Of a DNA stretch of 64,000 nt, positions 45,604 through 55,014 are shown one piece after another (the stretch's first letter is position 1; the number at the start of each line of letters is the position of its first letter). This stretch comes from Halobaculum sp. XH14 (lineage in GTDB: Archaea; Halobacteriota; Halobacteria; Halobacteriales; Haloferacaceae), in NCBI RefSeq assembly GCF_032116555.1, contig NZ_CP134949.1, positions 2,728,001-2,792,000 on the forward strand. Direction: 5' to 3'. The notes under the pieces were generated by a model. It was not told where the DNA came from, ran no database searches, and worked only from the letters and a program-made list of their open reading frames with translations. The translations under genes and the position numbers were made by a program.

Positions 45604-46071
45604 TCAGGTATCACAGCTCCCCGACGCGACCGACCACGCGCGTCCCGTCGCGAGCGCCGAGACGAGGACGATCAACACCGCGTTCACCGGATGGACCGCG
45701 GCGACCAGCGAGTCCGACATGCTCGCGGTCGCGTACTGCGCCGAGACCAGCGCGAACAGCCCGGCCGGTGCCAGCTTCGGGAACCGGGGGAGCCGCCCGA
45801 CCAGGCCGAGGAGGAGCAACACCAGGAGTAGCGGCTCGAAGAGGTGGACGAACCCCGCGTGTAGCCGCCAGTTGGCCGGGTCGACGAAGACGGCAATCCC
45901 AGCGAGGTACGTCTGCGCGAGGACACAACAGGTGAAGACGGCCGCGACGAGAACGTAGCCGAGCCGCGCCCACGCGACCGGCCTCGAGCGCGCGGTCGTC
46001 GTCTCCCGCGTTCGGTGGTCCCCGGTTCGATCGTCCCCGGTTCGCCCGGTCCGTGCGGATTCACGATCCAT
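45604..46071 (-). CDS. DUF6220-like membrane protein
   Basis: A 155-residue protein from ATG 46071: a polar, Arg/Thr-rich N-terminus of 33 residues, then four membrane helices (GYVLVAAVFTCCVLAQTYLA; a pair with HAGFVHLFEPLLLVLLLLG; LFALVSAQYATASM; VNAVLIVLVSALATG). The conserved His in LHAGFVHLFE and in AAVHPVNA suggests a heme- or metal-related or DUF6220-type fold. It is monocistronic. Confidence 0.62.
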   Translation of the reverse strand: MDRESARTGRTGDDRTGDHRTRETTTARSRPVAWARLGYVLVAAVFTCCVLAQTYLAGIAVFVDPANWRLHAGFVHLFEPLLLVLLLLGLVGRLPRFPKLAPAGLFALVSAQYATASMSDSLVAAVHPVNAVLIVLVSALATGRAWSVASGSCDT

Positions 46072-46265
46072 CTCGGTCGTTCCATCCGACCGTGGGGCGG
46101 TAAGCCGACCAGCCGATTCGTCGGGAGCGCGTCCGTGGGGAGCAGTTAAATACGAGAACGGCTCGCCCGCGACGAATCGACCCCGGCGGTTCGCGTCGAC
46201 GAACCGGCGACCCCGTCGCCGAACGGAAACCACTTGGTCACCGCCTGACCAGTATCGGTCTCCAC

Positions 46266-47711
46266 GTGTCGAAGATTCCGAACCCCCTCCGCTCGCTCGT
46301 CCTCGCCATCGGGCTGTCGCTCTCCCGGCTCGGCCTGCTCACCGAGCACCGCGCGCGCCGCATCACCGACCTCTCCTGGCCCCGCATCCTCACCGGTCTC
46401 GCGCGGATGTCGAAGAACGCCGTCGACGTCGCCATGGTCGGCATCGCGCTCGGCCCCGCGGCGATCGCGGGCGTCGGCTTCGCCTCGCCCTACTGGGGGC
46501 TGGCGTTCTCGCTCGGCGGCGGCATGGCCGCCGGCACCATCGCGCTCGTCTCCCAGCGCTACGGTGCCGACGCCCACGGCGGCCTCGGGCAGGCGGTCCG
46601 GTCGAGCGCGCTCGTGGTGCTCGCCGTCTCGCTGCCCGTGGCACTGCTGTTTCTCGCCGTTCCCGAGCGCCTCGTCGGCGTCGTCAGCGACGACGCGGTC
46701 GCGGTCGGCTACGGCGCGGACTACCTCCGGGTCGTCGCGCTGGGCGTCCCGTTCGCGGGGCTGAACCTCGTCGCCAGCCGGGTGTACATCGGCGCCGACG
46801 ACGCCTGGACGCCGATGGTGCTCCGGGCCGGCGGCGCGGTCGCGAACATCCTCATCAACGCCGTGCTCATCTTCGGCTTCGACATGGGCGTCGTCGGCGC
46901 GGCGACCGGGACGGTCGTCTCGAACGCGGTCGTGACCCTCACCTTCTCGGGCGGCCTCGTCGCCGGCAGGCTCCCGGTGCTGGGCGACTTGCCCGTCCGG
47001 ATCGATCCCCGGGGGGCGTACCTCGACCGCGGAACGGTCCGCCAGATCGTCGAGATCGGGACGCCGGTCGTCGGCCGCAACCTCGTCTGGACGGTCGCGG
47101 AGTTCCCGATGCTCGCCATCGTCGACGTCTTCGGGCGCGACACCGTCGCCGCGTTCGTCGTCTCCCGGCGCATCTGGGGGCTGATGAACACGCCGGGCTG
47201 GGGCTTCGGGCTCGCCTCCTCCAGCCTGGTCGGCCAGCACCTCGGCACCGACGACGAGACGACCGCCGAGGCGTACGGCCGCGAGATCATCCGCTTTGCG
47301 GTCGCCACGTACCTCGTCTCCGCGCTCCTCGTGTTCGCGTTCGCCCGGCCGATCGTGGTGACGTTCGTCGGCGACCCGACCGCCGGGTCGGTGGAGCCGG
47401 CGGTCGCGCTCGTCCGGGCCGCCTGCGTCGCGGTCGTGCTCCAGGGCGTCTCCGGCGGGGCCGCGGGTCCGCTGGACGCGAGCGGCGACACCCGGTGGCC
47501 GTTCCTCAGTCAGGCGGTCGGGATGTTCTGCGTCTCCATCCCGCTTGCGTACCTCGGCGCGACCACCTCGCTCGGCTTTCTCGGCCTCCAGCTCGCGTTC
47601 CTCGCGGAGACGAGCGTGCCGGCCGCGCTGAACTACTACCGCTTCCGAACCGGGAAGTGGAAGGCGGTAAGTCGAGGCTACCGGCCGGACGCGGCCGCGG
47701 GCGGCGACTGA
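46266..47711 (+). CDS. MATE-family efflux transporter
   Basis: The protein has 481 residues and twelve hydrophobic helices in two related halves. The first has VDVAMVGIALGPAAIAGVGFASP and the usual GTIALVSQRYGA; the second has GVSGGAAGPLDASGDTRWPF. MATE proteins export cationic drugs and metabolites with sodium or protons. The start is a GTG at 46266. It is not in an operon. Family assignment is firm; the substrate is unknown. Confidence 0.9.
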   Translation: MSKIPNPLRSLVLAIGLSLSRLGLLTEHRARRITDLSWPRILTGLARMSKNAVDVAMVGIALGPAAIAGVGFASPYWGLAFSLGGGMAAGTIALVSQRYGADAHGGLGQAVRSSALVVLAVSLPVALLFLAVPERLVGVVSDDAVAVGYGADYLRVVALGVPFAGLNLVASRVYIGADDAWTPMVLRAGGAVANILINAVLIFGFDMGVVGAATGTVVSNAVVTLTFSGGLVAGRLPVLGDLPVRIDPRGAYLDRGTVRQIVEIGTPVVGRNLVWTVAEFPMLAIVDVFGRDTVAAFVVSRRIWGLMNTPGWGFGLASSSLVGQHLGTDDETTAEAYGREIIRFAVATYLVSALLVFAFARPIVVTFVGDPTAGSVEPAVALVRAACVAVVLQGVSGGAAGPLDASGDTRWPFLSQAVGMFCVSIPLAYLGATTSLGFLGLQLAFLAETSVPAALNYYRFRTGKWKAVSRGYRPDAAAGGD

Positions 47712-47757
47712 AGCCGGAGGGTACCGCCCGGGCCGTCCCGGTGACCGCCGACGCCTG

Positions 47758-48405
47758 TCAGTAGCGTTCGACGGCGCGCAACGCCGATCGCTGGTGTTCG
47801 GGCATCACCTCCAGGACGACGTCGCCGTCGAACCGAGCCCGGAGCACCCGAGTCAGCGCCGCCATGTCCATCTCGCCCTCGCCGAAGGGAACGCCGTCGG
47901 CGGTCGGGGTCGAATCCGTGAGGTGGACGACCCGGATGGCGTCGCCGTGCGTCTCGAGTAGCGACTCGGTCCGTGCGACGTAGTCGGCGTGGGCCATGTA
48001 CAGGTGGGCCGTGTCGAGGACGAGATCGTGGCCCCGGTCGAGGACGGTCGCCTCCAGATGGCGGACGCTCGTCCCGGGGTTGTTCTCGAAGCCGAACCGG
48101 GAGAGGTCGAGGGCAGCGAGTTCGGGGACGTGCATCGGCTGGAGGTACTGCGAGTGAACCACGAGGTAGGCGTCGAGCGCGGACGCGAGGTCGTCGGTCC
48201 GCTCGATCAGGCCGAACTCGTCGGCGGTGACGTGTGGCGTGTGGACCGAGGCCACCTCGACGGGCGAGTCGGCGACGGCGTCGCTTATCGCCGTCGGGTC
48301 CGCGAGGTATCGGCGCGGAAGGTGGAGTTCGACCGCCTCGAACCCGTCGTCGGCAGCAGCACGGAGCTCCTCGAGGTCCGGGGGGCACTTTCCGATGACG
48401 CGCAC
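47758..48405 (-). CDS. Sugar phosphate isomerase/epimerase-like TIM barrel
   Basis: The protein has 215 residues of the xylose-isomerase/AP-endonuclease-2 TIM-barrel superfamily. Metal-site residues are visible in FEAVELHLP, ASVHTPHV, FENNPGT, DTAHLYM and VHLTDSTP. It is shorter than most relatives (about 250-280), suggesting a minimal barrel. Its start is 25 bases downstream of the end of the MinD-associated gene on the same strand. It could be an isomerase, an epimerase or a nuclease; the sequence does not decide. Confidence 0.75.
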   Translation of the reverse strand: MRVIGKCPPDLEELRAAADDGFEAVELHLPRRYLADPTAISDAVADSPVEVASVHTPHVTADEFGLIERTDDLASALDAYLVVHSQYLQPMHVPELAALDLSRFGFENNPGTSVRHLEATVLDRGHDLVLDTAHLYMAHADYVARTESLLETHGDAIRVVHLTDSTPTADGVPFGEGEMDMAALTRVLRARFDGDVVLEVMPEHQRSALRAVERY

Positions 48406-48429
48406 ACTCGATCGGCCCCCGAGAACGGC

Positions 48430-49062
48430 TTATCGGTTTCGGCCGTCGGTCCCGGAGTCGCCTTCCCCGCGACCGTCGTCTCCCGTCTCGGAGACCAGTT
48501 CCCCGTCGAGCCCCCACTCGGCCGCACGCCGCTCGGCCTCCTCCCGGGCCTCCCGCCTGATGGCGTCCACGCGCTCCTCGTCGGCCAGAAACGCGGCGAG
48601 CGCGTCGTGTTCCGTCTCGTCGTCGCGGCGCTCGGCCGGCGCCCGATCGCTCGTCCGCTCGGCCAGCCCCGCGTCGTCGGCCAGTTCCCGTGCCGGCCCG
48701 CCGGGCGCGACGCGGAGCGGGTCACAGTCGTGAACGGGAGCGAGTTCGCCCGCCGGAAGCCGGTACGAGGACGCCCGTACCGGGCCCGTCCCCGCGAGCG
48801 ACGCGAGCGCGGCCGGCCCGCCGGCGTCCGAGTCGAGTTCGTAGGCGAGCACCGGCACCCCTGCCTCGAGCGTGATGACGCCGCGCTCGGCCCCGTCGAG
48901 CAACAGCGTCGCCTGCGGTTCGAGCACGAGATAGCCCGTCAGGCTCCGATCCAGCGCGTCCCGCAACGGGTCGGCCACGTCCGAGACGACGCGAGCGGCG
49001 AGCAGGTCCCCCCGAGGCACCGACACCGGCGAACGCGACTCGGCGAGCACGTCGCCGCTCAT
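48430..49062 (-). CDS. Unknown protein coupled to a MinD-like ATPase
   Basis: A 210-residue protein overlapping the upstream MinD-like gene by four bases. The N-terminal 115 residues look like one alpha-beta domain (TGYLVLEPQATLLLDGAERGVITLEAG split by turns). The rest is acidic and helical (FLADEERVDAIRREAREE). The overlap implies a functional partnership, perhaps as cargo or regulator of the ATPase. I do not recognise a named family with confidence. Confidence 0.6.
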   Translation of the reverse strand: MSGDVLAESRSPVSVPRGDLLAARVVSDVADPLRDALDRSLTGYLVLEPQATLLLDGAERGVITLEAGVPVLAYELDSDAGGPAALASLAGTGPVRASSYRLPAGELAPVHDCDPLRVAPGGPARELADDAGLAERTSDRAPAERRDDETEHDALAAFLADEERVDAIRREAREEAERRAAEWGLDGELVSETGDDGRGEGDSGTDGRNR

Positions 49063-49826
49063 GGCCGATTGGGGACCACCGCGCTCCGGAACCGGTCGGC
49101 GACGTCGCCCGCCTCGCCCGGTCGCGGGTCGAGGCGCGCCGTGGCGTCCCGGAACGCCCCCGCTGCCGCCGAATCGGGTGCGTGCGCGAGCAGCGGGACG
49201 CCCGCGTCGCGGGCCGCCCGCGCGGCGTCGCTGTCCGGGACCGCCCCGAGCGCTTCGCCGCCGAAGTAGCGCTCGGCCTGGTCGGCGACGCTCCCGAGGT
49301 CGCCGTGGACCTTGTTGAACAGCACGCCCGCCGTCTCCGTGCCGTACGAGCGGGCGTACTCCTGGACCTTCAGCCCGTCCGAGAGCGAGGGGATGGTGGG
49401 CTGGAGGACGACCACGACCCGGTCGGCCAGCACCACCGGGAGGACGGCCGACTTCGAGGCGAGCGTCGCCGGCGAGTCGAGGAGGATCACGTCCGCGTCC
49501 GCGGCGAGGTCGGCGACGACCGACCGAAGGCGCTCGGGATCGGCCGCCTCGAACGCCGCGAGGCTCGTGCCGCAGGGGACGACGCGCATGCCGTGGCGCT
49601 CGTAGGTCGCGTCCGCGACGTCCGCGGCCGTCCCCTCGACGAGCAGGTCGTGGAGGGTGACCGGCGCGTCGTCGAGGCCCGCGTGGAACAGCAGGTTCGC
49701 CATGCCGGTGTCGGCGTCGACGACGGTCACGTCATAGTCGGCCGCGAGCGCCATGCCGAGCGCGAGCGTGCTCGTCGTCTTCCCCGTCCCCCCCTTGCCG
49801 CTCGCCACGGCGAACGCTTCGACCAT
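49059..49826 (-). CDS. MinD/ParA-family ATPase
   Basis: The protein has 255 residues. The deviant Walker A GKGGTGKTT lies at the N-terminus, with switch I VVDADTGMANLLFHAGLD and switch II LLDSPATL. This is the MinD-like branch that haloarchaea have in several copies for positioning archaella and other polar structures. A membrane-targeting C-terminal helix is not obvious. It overlaps the next gene. Cellular role unknown. Confidence 0.88.
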   Translation of the reverse strand: MVEAFAVASGKGGTGKTTSTLALGMALAADYDVTVVDADTGMANLLFHAGLDDAPVTLHDLLVEGTAADVADATYERHGMRVVPCGTSLAAFEAADPERLRSVVADLAADADVILLDSPATLASKSAVLPVVLADRVVVVLQPTIPSLSDGLKVQEYARSYGTETAGVLFNKVHGDLGSVADQAERYFGGEALGAVPDSDAARAARDAGVPLLAHAPDSAAAGAFRDATARLDPRPGEAGDVADRFRSAVVPNRP

Positions 49827-50013
49827 GGGCGGGATGGTGCTCGCCCGTACAAATAATTTCGCCGTTCCGCCCGCGAAAGGTGTTCGGGCCGGCCTACCGG
49901 GGCGGCCACGCGCCCGGGGGACGCGGCCAAACGCTCAGTATCGCTCGTACCGCTTGTGTTCCAGGATGGAACGGTCGCAAGGCGACGGGAAACGGCGACC
50001 GGACGACTGCCGG

Positions 50014-51090
50014 TTACGCGACGGGCAGCCGCAGTCGGACCGCCACCCCTTCCGGCTCCCGGTTCTCGAACTCCGCGCGACCCCCGGACGCGTCGAGCAC
50101 CCAGTAGATGACCCACAGCCCCAGCCCGGTCACGTGCTGGAGGGGAAGTTCCCGGTCGCTCGTGAGGACCGCGAGCTCCTCCTCGGGAACGTGTGAGCCG
50201 TCGTCGACGACTTCCAGCGTCGCCCGTCCCGCCCCCTCGTCGACGTCGATCGAAACCTCGACCGACAGCTCGTCGGTCGGGTTGTGGACGGCGGCGTTGT
50301 CGAACGTCTCCCGAATGGCGAGGTGGAGATGCCGGCTGGCCTCGACGCTCACCCCGTCCGGGAGGTCGGTCTCGACCGACACCTCGGGACACGCCCGGCG
50401 GAACGCCTCCACCTCCTCCCGCGTGACCGCCCCGAGGTCGACGACCTCGGTCTCACCGTGCTTCCAGAGCTCGGAGAGCAACTGGACGTTCTCCGAGAGC
50501 CGATGCACCCGGTTGACGTGTGCGTCGACGGTGTCGAGTCGCCGCCGTCGGTCGGCCGAGTCGGTCGAGTCGGTCAGGTCATCCAGCAGCCCGCGAACGA
50601 CGGTGACCTCGTTCCTGATGTTGTGCCGGAGCACCCGCTGGAGGATGGTGAGCCGTTTCGTCTGCAGCTCCAGTTCGGCCCGTTCGCGCTCGACCGCCGT
50701 GAAGTAGTAGCCGACGAGCGCACCGCTGCTCGTCCCCAGACACCAGCTGATGAAGAGGATGAACCAGGCTTCCCCCGTGGGTTCGGCCGTGATCCCCCTG
50801 AGCAACAGAAAGAGGGTCCCGAGCAGGCCGACGATCGCGCCGAGCCCCAGACTGACGATGAGGATCCGATACACGTCCGCCGCCGGGAGCCGCTCCGCGA
50901 CGGCCCTGTGGCCGACGAAGAAGACGGCGGCCGCGAACACGAGCAGGATCGAAGCCTCCACCAGTTCCACGGCGAGGACCTCGCGGTCCACGAGGACGTG
51001 GATGCCCGAGAGGAGGACCATGACCGCCCCCAGCAGGTGGACGAGATATCCGACGGTCGGGGTGAGCCGGCCGGCCCGCTGGGTGGACAT
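50014..51090 (-). CDS. Membrane sensor histidine kinase
   Basis: The protein has 358 residues. Four hydrophobic helices (residues about 14-110) are followed by a coiled helix and the dimerisation/phosphorylation box LRHNIRNEV with H156. The HATPase domain has N-box FDNAAVHN, EVVDDGSHVP and GLGLWVIYWV. The H-box type is the haloarchaeal one. No response regulator is adjacent. A TATA-like element with a 14-bp palindrome sits just upstream of the start. Confidence 0.88.
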   Translation of the reverse strand: MSTQRAGRLTPTVGYLVHLLGAVMVLLSGIHVLVDREVLAVELVEASILLVFAAAVFFVGHRAVAERLPAADVYRILIVSLGLGAIVGLLGTLFLLLRGITAEPTGEAWFILFISWCLGTSSGALVGYYFTAVERERAELELQTKRLTILQRVLRHNIRNEVTVVRGLLDDLTDSTDSADRRRRLDTVDAHVNRVHRLSENVQLLSELWKHGETEVVDLGAVTREEVEAFRRACPEVSVETDLPDGVSVEASRHLHLAIRETFDNAAVHNPTDELSVEVSIDVDEGAGRATLEVVDDGSHVPEEELAVLTSDRELPLQHVTGLGLWVIYWVLDASGGRAEFENREPEGVAVRLRLPVA

Positions 51091-51104
51091 TTCGGCCTCA
51101 CTTT

Positions 51105-51118
51105 TTTACCCGGGTAAA
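51105..51118. promoter_or_regulatory. 14-bp perfect palindrome at kinase promoter
   Basis: TTTACCCGGGTAAA, 15 bases from the kinase ATG, directly follows a TATA-like TTATATTTA on the minus strand. In a leaderless promoter, a bound protein here would cover the transcription start. Confidence 0.5.
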
Positions 51119-51393
51119 TATAACTATGCAAAGGTGTTCCTCTCCATTCATCTCCGGTCGACCGCCCGGGGCCAGGCTCACAGTTAACCGCCGTCGCAGA
51201 GTCGGTACGCACGTGCAGCGTGCAGGACCCCAGCGCGACCAGCGGTGGTCGTTCCACCGGGGGTTCGTCCTCGCCGCAGTAGGCGTCGCTGTTCGGCCCC
51301 GTGCTCGTCGCGTCACTGGTCGGCGTACTGTGGGTCGCGCGACGGCCCGGCTAGGAGGACTCTCGGGACCCGGATCAATCGAGTCGACGGGGG
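51119..51393. other. Spacer without a supported gene
   Basis: This spacer is GC-rich. The only open frames are Arg-rich and unlike haloarchaeal proteins. I see nothing beyond the kinase promoter at its left end. Confidence 0.4.
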
Positions 51394-51594
51394 TCACCCG
51401 AGCCGGAACTCGCGCCGTTCGGTGGCGCCACAGCGCGAGCAGACCCGGCGATAGACGAGCCGACCCTCGCGGTAGCGCGTCGTCCACTCGCCGGCCGCCT
51501 CGGCGGTCCCGCAGGCCTCACAGCGCTCGGTCCCGTCGAGGCGGTCCCGGTAACGCTCGAGCACGGTGGTTCCGCGTTTCGGTGCGGATGCCAT
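51394..51594 (-). CDS. HVO_0649-type small zinc finger protein
   Basis: The protein has 66 residues and two zinc knuckles, CEACG and CSRCG, separated by about 26 residues with a basic strand (RYREGRLVYRRV) between. The plan matches the haloarchaeal small zinc finger proteins next to the prefoldin/ribosomal-protein cluster (HVO_0649 group). Zinc binding is seen; a role in regulation is only suggested for the group. Confidence 0.7.
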   Translation of the reverse strand: MASAPKRGTTVLERYRDRLDGTERCEACGTAEAAGEWTTRYREGRLVYRRVCSRCGATERREFRLG

Positions 51595-51678
51595 GTGCTA
51601 ACAGTACGTGAACAGCCGGCAAAAATTGCTAGGACCGTTCATCCGCCGGTCGCCGCCGCCGGACCGGTCAGGGTCGCC

Positions 51679-51927
51679 CTACTCGCCGAACAGGTCGTCG
51701 ACGGCGTCGCGCGCCGCGCGCGCCGCCTCGTCGGCGACCTCGTCGGCGTCCGCCTCGGCGTCTTCCGGCGGGTTGACGTACACGTCGACCTCGAGGACGC
51801 CGTCCTCGAAGGTGACCGCCACGTCGAAGTCCGTCAGGTCGGCCTGGCGGTAGCGCGAGAGGACGACCCCCTCGGCCGCCTCGGAGGCCGTCTCGACGAC
51901 CGCCTCGTCGCTCGGTTCGCCTGCCAT
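51679..51927 (-). CDS. DUF3194 protein
   Basis: The protein has 82 residues with an alpha-beta plan (FDVAVTFEDGVLEVDVYVNPP) and an Ala/Asp-rich helix at the C-terminus. DUF3194 genes lie directly downstream of prefoldin beta in many archaea, and here the gap to pfdB is only 6 bases. Function unknown; the conserved neighbourhood suggests a role near translation or protein folding. Confidence 0.78.
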   Translation of the reverse strand: MAGEPSDEAVVETASEAAEGVVLSRYRQADLTDFDVAVTFEDGVLEVDVYVNPPEDAEADADEVADEAARAARDAVDDLFGE

Positions 51928-51933
51928 CGCCCC

Positions 51934-52329
51934 TTACGCGCCGCCCGCGCCGCCGGGACCCATGCCGGCCGGGCCGCCGCCGGCACCGCCCTGCAGCATC
52001 TGCTGGAGCTCGGACTGGAGGTCCTCGAACTGCTCCTGGACGCGCTCCTCCTGCTTGTCGAAGCGCTCGGCGCGCATCTCCAGGGTGTCGACCTTCTCCT
52101 CGAGGTCCTCGTACGCCTCGTCGTAGTCGGTCTCGACGAGGAGTTCGCCGACCTCGCGGTACATCGGGGTGTCCTCGTCGATCTCCTCGAGCGCTTCGAG
52201 GGCGGTCTTGGACTCCGAGAGCGAGCTCTCGGTGGACTGTTTCTGCTCCGCGAGCTGCTGGGCCTGCTCCTGCAGGTCCTGCAGCTCCTCGATCTTCTCC
52301 TGCGCCTCCGGCGGCATGTTGCCCTGCAT
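51934..52329 (-). CDS. pfdB: Prefoldin beta subunit
   Basis: The protein has 131 residues: a long coiled coil ([20 protein letters not shown]), a central beta hairpin ([16 protein letters not shown]), a second coiled coil, and a Gly/Met-rich tail. Prefoldin is a jellyfish-shaped chaperone that passes unfolded proteins to the thermosome. Start ATG 52329 fits the family; the longer open frame upstream is discarded. In related genomes pfdB follows pcc1 directly; here about 2.4 kb intervene. Confidence 0.88.
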   Translation of the reverse strand: MQGNMPPEAQEKIEELQDLQEQAQQLAEQKQSTESSLSESKTALEALEEIDEDTPMYREVGELLVETDYDEAYEDLEEKVDTLEMRAERFDKQEERVQEQFEDLQSELQQMLQGGAGGGPAGMGPGGAGGA

Positions 52330-53126
52330 GAACGGGTAGTCGGGCTTCGGCCTGAAAAACCCGGTTATTGTGGGACGAAGGGGTTCGGACGTGTGTGGAA
52401 TCGGGCAGGCATCCGGTCGGGAACGCCTCAGGATGGGTTTGCTTTGCCGGGTAGGGTAGAGAACAGTCTTCGAACGCCGCCGGCTGGCTACAAGTCTGGT
52501 GTGTCGCATTCGGTCCTGTCTCGGGTGTCGTGACGGCCGCCTCGAAAGCCCCCGGCTGGGTACGCTACCGGAAGACGGTCCTCCTCGCTGCGCTCGTCGG
52601 CTGCGACTTCCGTTGTCACCCTCGCTGCGCTCGCGTGACTCCCGCGGACCGCGCTGCGCTCCTCGTCACTCGCTTCGCTCGTTCCTGCGATGCTTGCGGG
52701 TCCGGGGTTCGCGTACCCAGCCGGCCCCTTTCAGTCCTACCCACCGCACCCGCACAGCACCGCAGCCACAGCCTCCCCAGCCGATTCCCTCGTCGCTGCG
52801 CTCCTCGCTCATCCCTCGCGCGCGTCTGCTCGCCCTCCGGGCTCGCCGCTACGCGCGCCACCGCACACGCCCAACCAGTCCACGTGGCGCGCGGCGGCCG
52901 AGAGAAGCGAGGACGCTCGTGCGAGGGACGAGCACCGCAGCGGGCGCGAGGAGCGCAGCGGCCGCACCGAGCCGAGAACGGCGGGGGCTTTCGAGGCATG
53001 CGTCACCACAACCGAACCAGCCCTCGAACCGAACGTAGCGGGGGCATTCGAGGTCAGCGTCGGCCGCCTAACCACCGGATCGAAACCGAACGCTACCGAA
53101 AAACGCGACCAACAGCGAACCGAAAC
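52330..53126. repeat. Dispersed-repeat block inside a conserved operon
   Basis: This 797-base stretch has no credible gene. It contains GGGGGCTTTCGAGG at 52983-52996, a variant at 53040-53053 (GGGGGCATTCGAGG), and an inverted copy at 52540-52553. An inverted match to the 27178 motif (GGCCCCTTTCAGTCCTACCC) lies at 52723-52742. Runs of CGCAGCGGCCGCACCGAGCC match the island copy. It splits pfdB from pcc1. Confidence 0.65.
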
Positions 53127-54629
53127 TCACCGAAGCGAGACGTCGATGCTCTTCGTCCGCGTGTAGTGGTTCACCGTCTCGAACGCCGTTTCCCGGCCGA
53201 TGCCGGACTGCTTGTAGCCGCCGAACGGCATCCCGGCCGGGAAGTCCTGGTACTGGTTCACCCAGACGGTGCCGGCCTCGATGTCCTTGGCCGTCCGGTA
53301 GGCCGTCTCGATGTCGGTGGCGAGCACGCCGGCCGCGAGGCCGTAGTCGACGTCGTTCGCGAGCGTCATCATCTCGTCGTAGTCGTCCCAGCGGAACACC
53401 TCCAGCACGGGGCCGAAGATCTCCTGCTGGACCGTGTCGCTGTCGTGATCGAGCCCCTCGACGATGGTCGGGGCGACGAAGCTCCCGCCCGCGAGGTCGG
53501 GGTCCTCGACCGGTTCCCCGCCCGTGAGGAACGTCGCGCCCTCCTCGCGCGCGTCCTCGACGAACGACATCGTGCGGTCGACCTGCTCGGGCGAGACCTT
53601 CGGACCGAGGCGGGTGTCACGCTCCAGCGGGTCGCCCATCGTCAGCCCCTCCGCCGCCTCGACGAGCGCGTCGAGGAACTCGTCGGCGACGTCCTCGTGG
53701 ACGAACAGCCGCGAACCCGCAGTACAGCACTCGCCGGTGTTGTAGAAGATGGCGAGCACCGCCGCGCGGACCCCCTTCTCGACGTCGACGTCGGGGTGGA
53801 CGACGAGCGGGCTCTTCCCGCCGAGTTCGAGCGTCACGTCGGCGATTCGCTCGGCCGCGGCCTTCATCACCTGCTTGCCGACCGGGGTGGAGCCGGTGAA
53901 CGCCACCTTGCCGACGTCCGGGTGTTCGGTGAGCGGCGCGCCCGCCTCCTCCCCGAAGCCCGTGACGACGTTCACCGCGCCGTCGGGAAGGACGTCGCCC
54001 AGGATCCCGGCGAGCTTCAGCGCCGACAGCGGCGTCTCCTCGGCGGGCTTGAGCACGACCGCGTTGCCCGCCGCGAGCGCCGGCGCGAGCTTCCAGGCCG
54101 CCATCAGCAGCGGGAAGTTCCAGGGGGTGATCTGGCCGACGACGCCGAACGGCTCCTGGACCGTCGAGACGTGCCGCGGGCCGTCGTCGGCCGGCAGCGT
54201 GATGCCCTCGTCGAGCCGCGTCGCCGCCGCGAAGAAGCGGAAGTGGTCGGCCGCGACCGCGACGTCGCCGAACGACTCGCCCGTCGGCTTCCCGTTGTCG
54301 AGCGACTCCAGCATGGCGAACGCCTTGCGCTCGGCCTCGATGCGGTCGGCGATCTCGTGGAGCAGTCGCTGGCGGTCGCTCGCGCCCTGCTCGCCCCACT
54401 CGCCCTCGTACGCCTCGCTCGCCGCCCGGACCGCGCGGTCGACGTCCTCCGGTCCGCCCGCGGGGACGTCCGCGAGCACGTCGCCCGTGGTCGGGTCGCG
54501 CGTCTCGAACGTCTCGCCGCTCGCGGCGTCGACGAACTCGCCCCCGATGAACAGCCCGAGCTCCTCGGGCACGACCTCGGCCGCCGTCTCCTCGTGCTTC
54601 TGTCGGATCGACTCCGCGGTGTCTCCCAT
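53127..54629 (-). CDS. Aldehyde dehydrogenase (NAD(P)-dependent)
   Basis: The protein has 500 residues and a full ALDH plan: cofactor region PWNFPLLMAAWKLAPALAAG, FTGSTPVGK, general base in ELGGKSP, and the catalytic Cys at C302 in GECCTAGSR. The C-terminus has EIFGPVLEVF and PFGGYKQSGIGRE. It is close to betaine- or retinal-type aldehyde dehydrogenases, but the substrate is not certain. It lies between pcc1 and pfdB, breaking a cluster that is contiguous elsewhere, and transcribes in the same direction. Codon use matches the core. Confidence 0.92.
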   Translation of the reverse strand: MGDTAESIRQKHEETAAEVVPEELGLFIGGEFVDAASGETFETRDPTTGDVLADVPAGGPEDVDRAVRAASEAYEGEWGEQGASDRQRLLHEIADRIEAERKAFAMLESLDNGKPTGESFGDVAVAADHFRFFAAATRLDEGITLPADDGPRHVSTVQEPFGVVGQITPWNFPLLMAAWKLAPALAAGNAVVLKPAEETPLSALKLAGILGDVLPDGAVNVVTGFGEEAGAPLTEHPDVGKVAFTGSTPVGKQVMKAAAERIADVTLELGGKSPLVVHPDVDVEKGVRAAVLAIFYNTGECCTAGSRLFVHEDVADEFLDALVEAAEGLTMGDPLERDTRLGPKVSPEQVDRTMSFVEDAREEGATFLTGGEPVEDPDLAGGSFVAPTIVEGLDHDSDTVQQEIFGPVLEVFRWDDYDEMMTLANDVDYGLAAGVLATDIETAYRTAKDIEAGTVWVNQYQDFPAGMPFGGYKQSGIGRETAFETVNHYTRTKSIDVSLR

Positions 54630-54722
54630 ACCTCTCCTCGGCACCCCCGTCGCAAAAATTGCGGTGTGAGACGATTCCGCACGGGCGCGCCGATCGGCGG
54701 GCGAACGACCGCAGACTCCCGG

Positions 54723-55004
54723 TTACTCCGCGGCGGAAGCGCCCTCGCTTGCGAGCCCGCAGACGTCCTCGGCCACGGTCAGCAGCCGTGCCCACGTGTT
54801 CGTCCCGGCGCGGAGCGCGACGAGGTCCCGTGCGCCGATCTCGACCGAGACGGTCCGGCCGTCGCGCGAGACGGTCGCCCGCGAGCGGTCGTCGTCCACC
54901 TCGCCGACCTCGACGGCGACCGCGTCGTGCACGTCGCGTGCGCGTCGCTCGTCGGCGTAGGAAACGGAGAAAACTGCGTCGTGTGCGGGGCCGTCCTCGG
55001 GCAT
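54723..55004 (-). CDS. pcc1: KEOPS complex subunit Pcc1
   Basis: The protein has 93 residues with the Pcc1 fold: HDAVFSVSYADERRARDVHDA, a strand VSVEIGARDLVALRAGTNTW and a last helix RLLTVAEDVCG. KEOPS makes the universal t6A modification of tRNA; Pcc1 is its dimerisation subunit. It is ten bases downstream of rpoP in the order eL43-rpoP-pcc1 that is conserved in archaea. Confidence 0.85.
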   Translation of the reverse strand: MPEDGPAHDAVFSVSYADERRARDVHDAVAVEVGEVDDDRSRATVSRDGRTVSVEIGARDLVALRAGTNTWARLLTVAEDVCGLASEGASAAE

Positions 55005-55014
55005 CGGCTGACGG

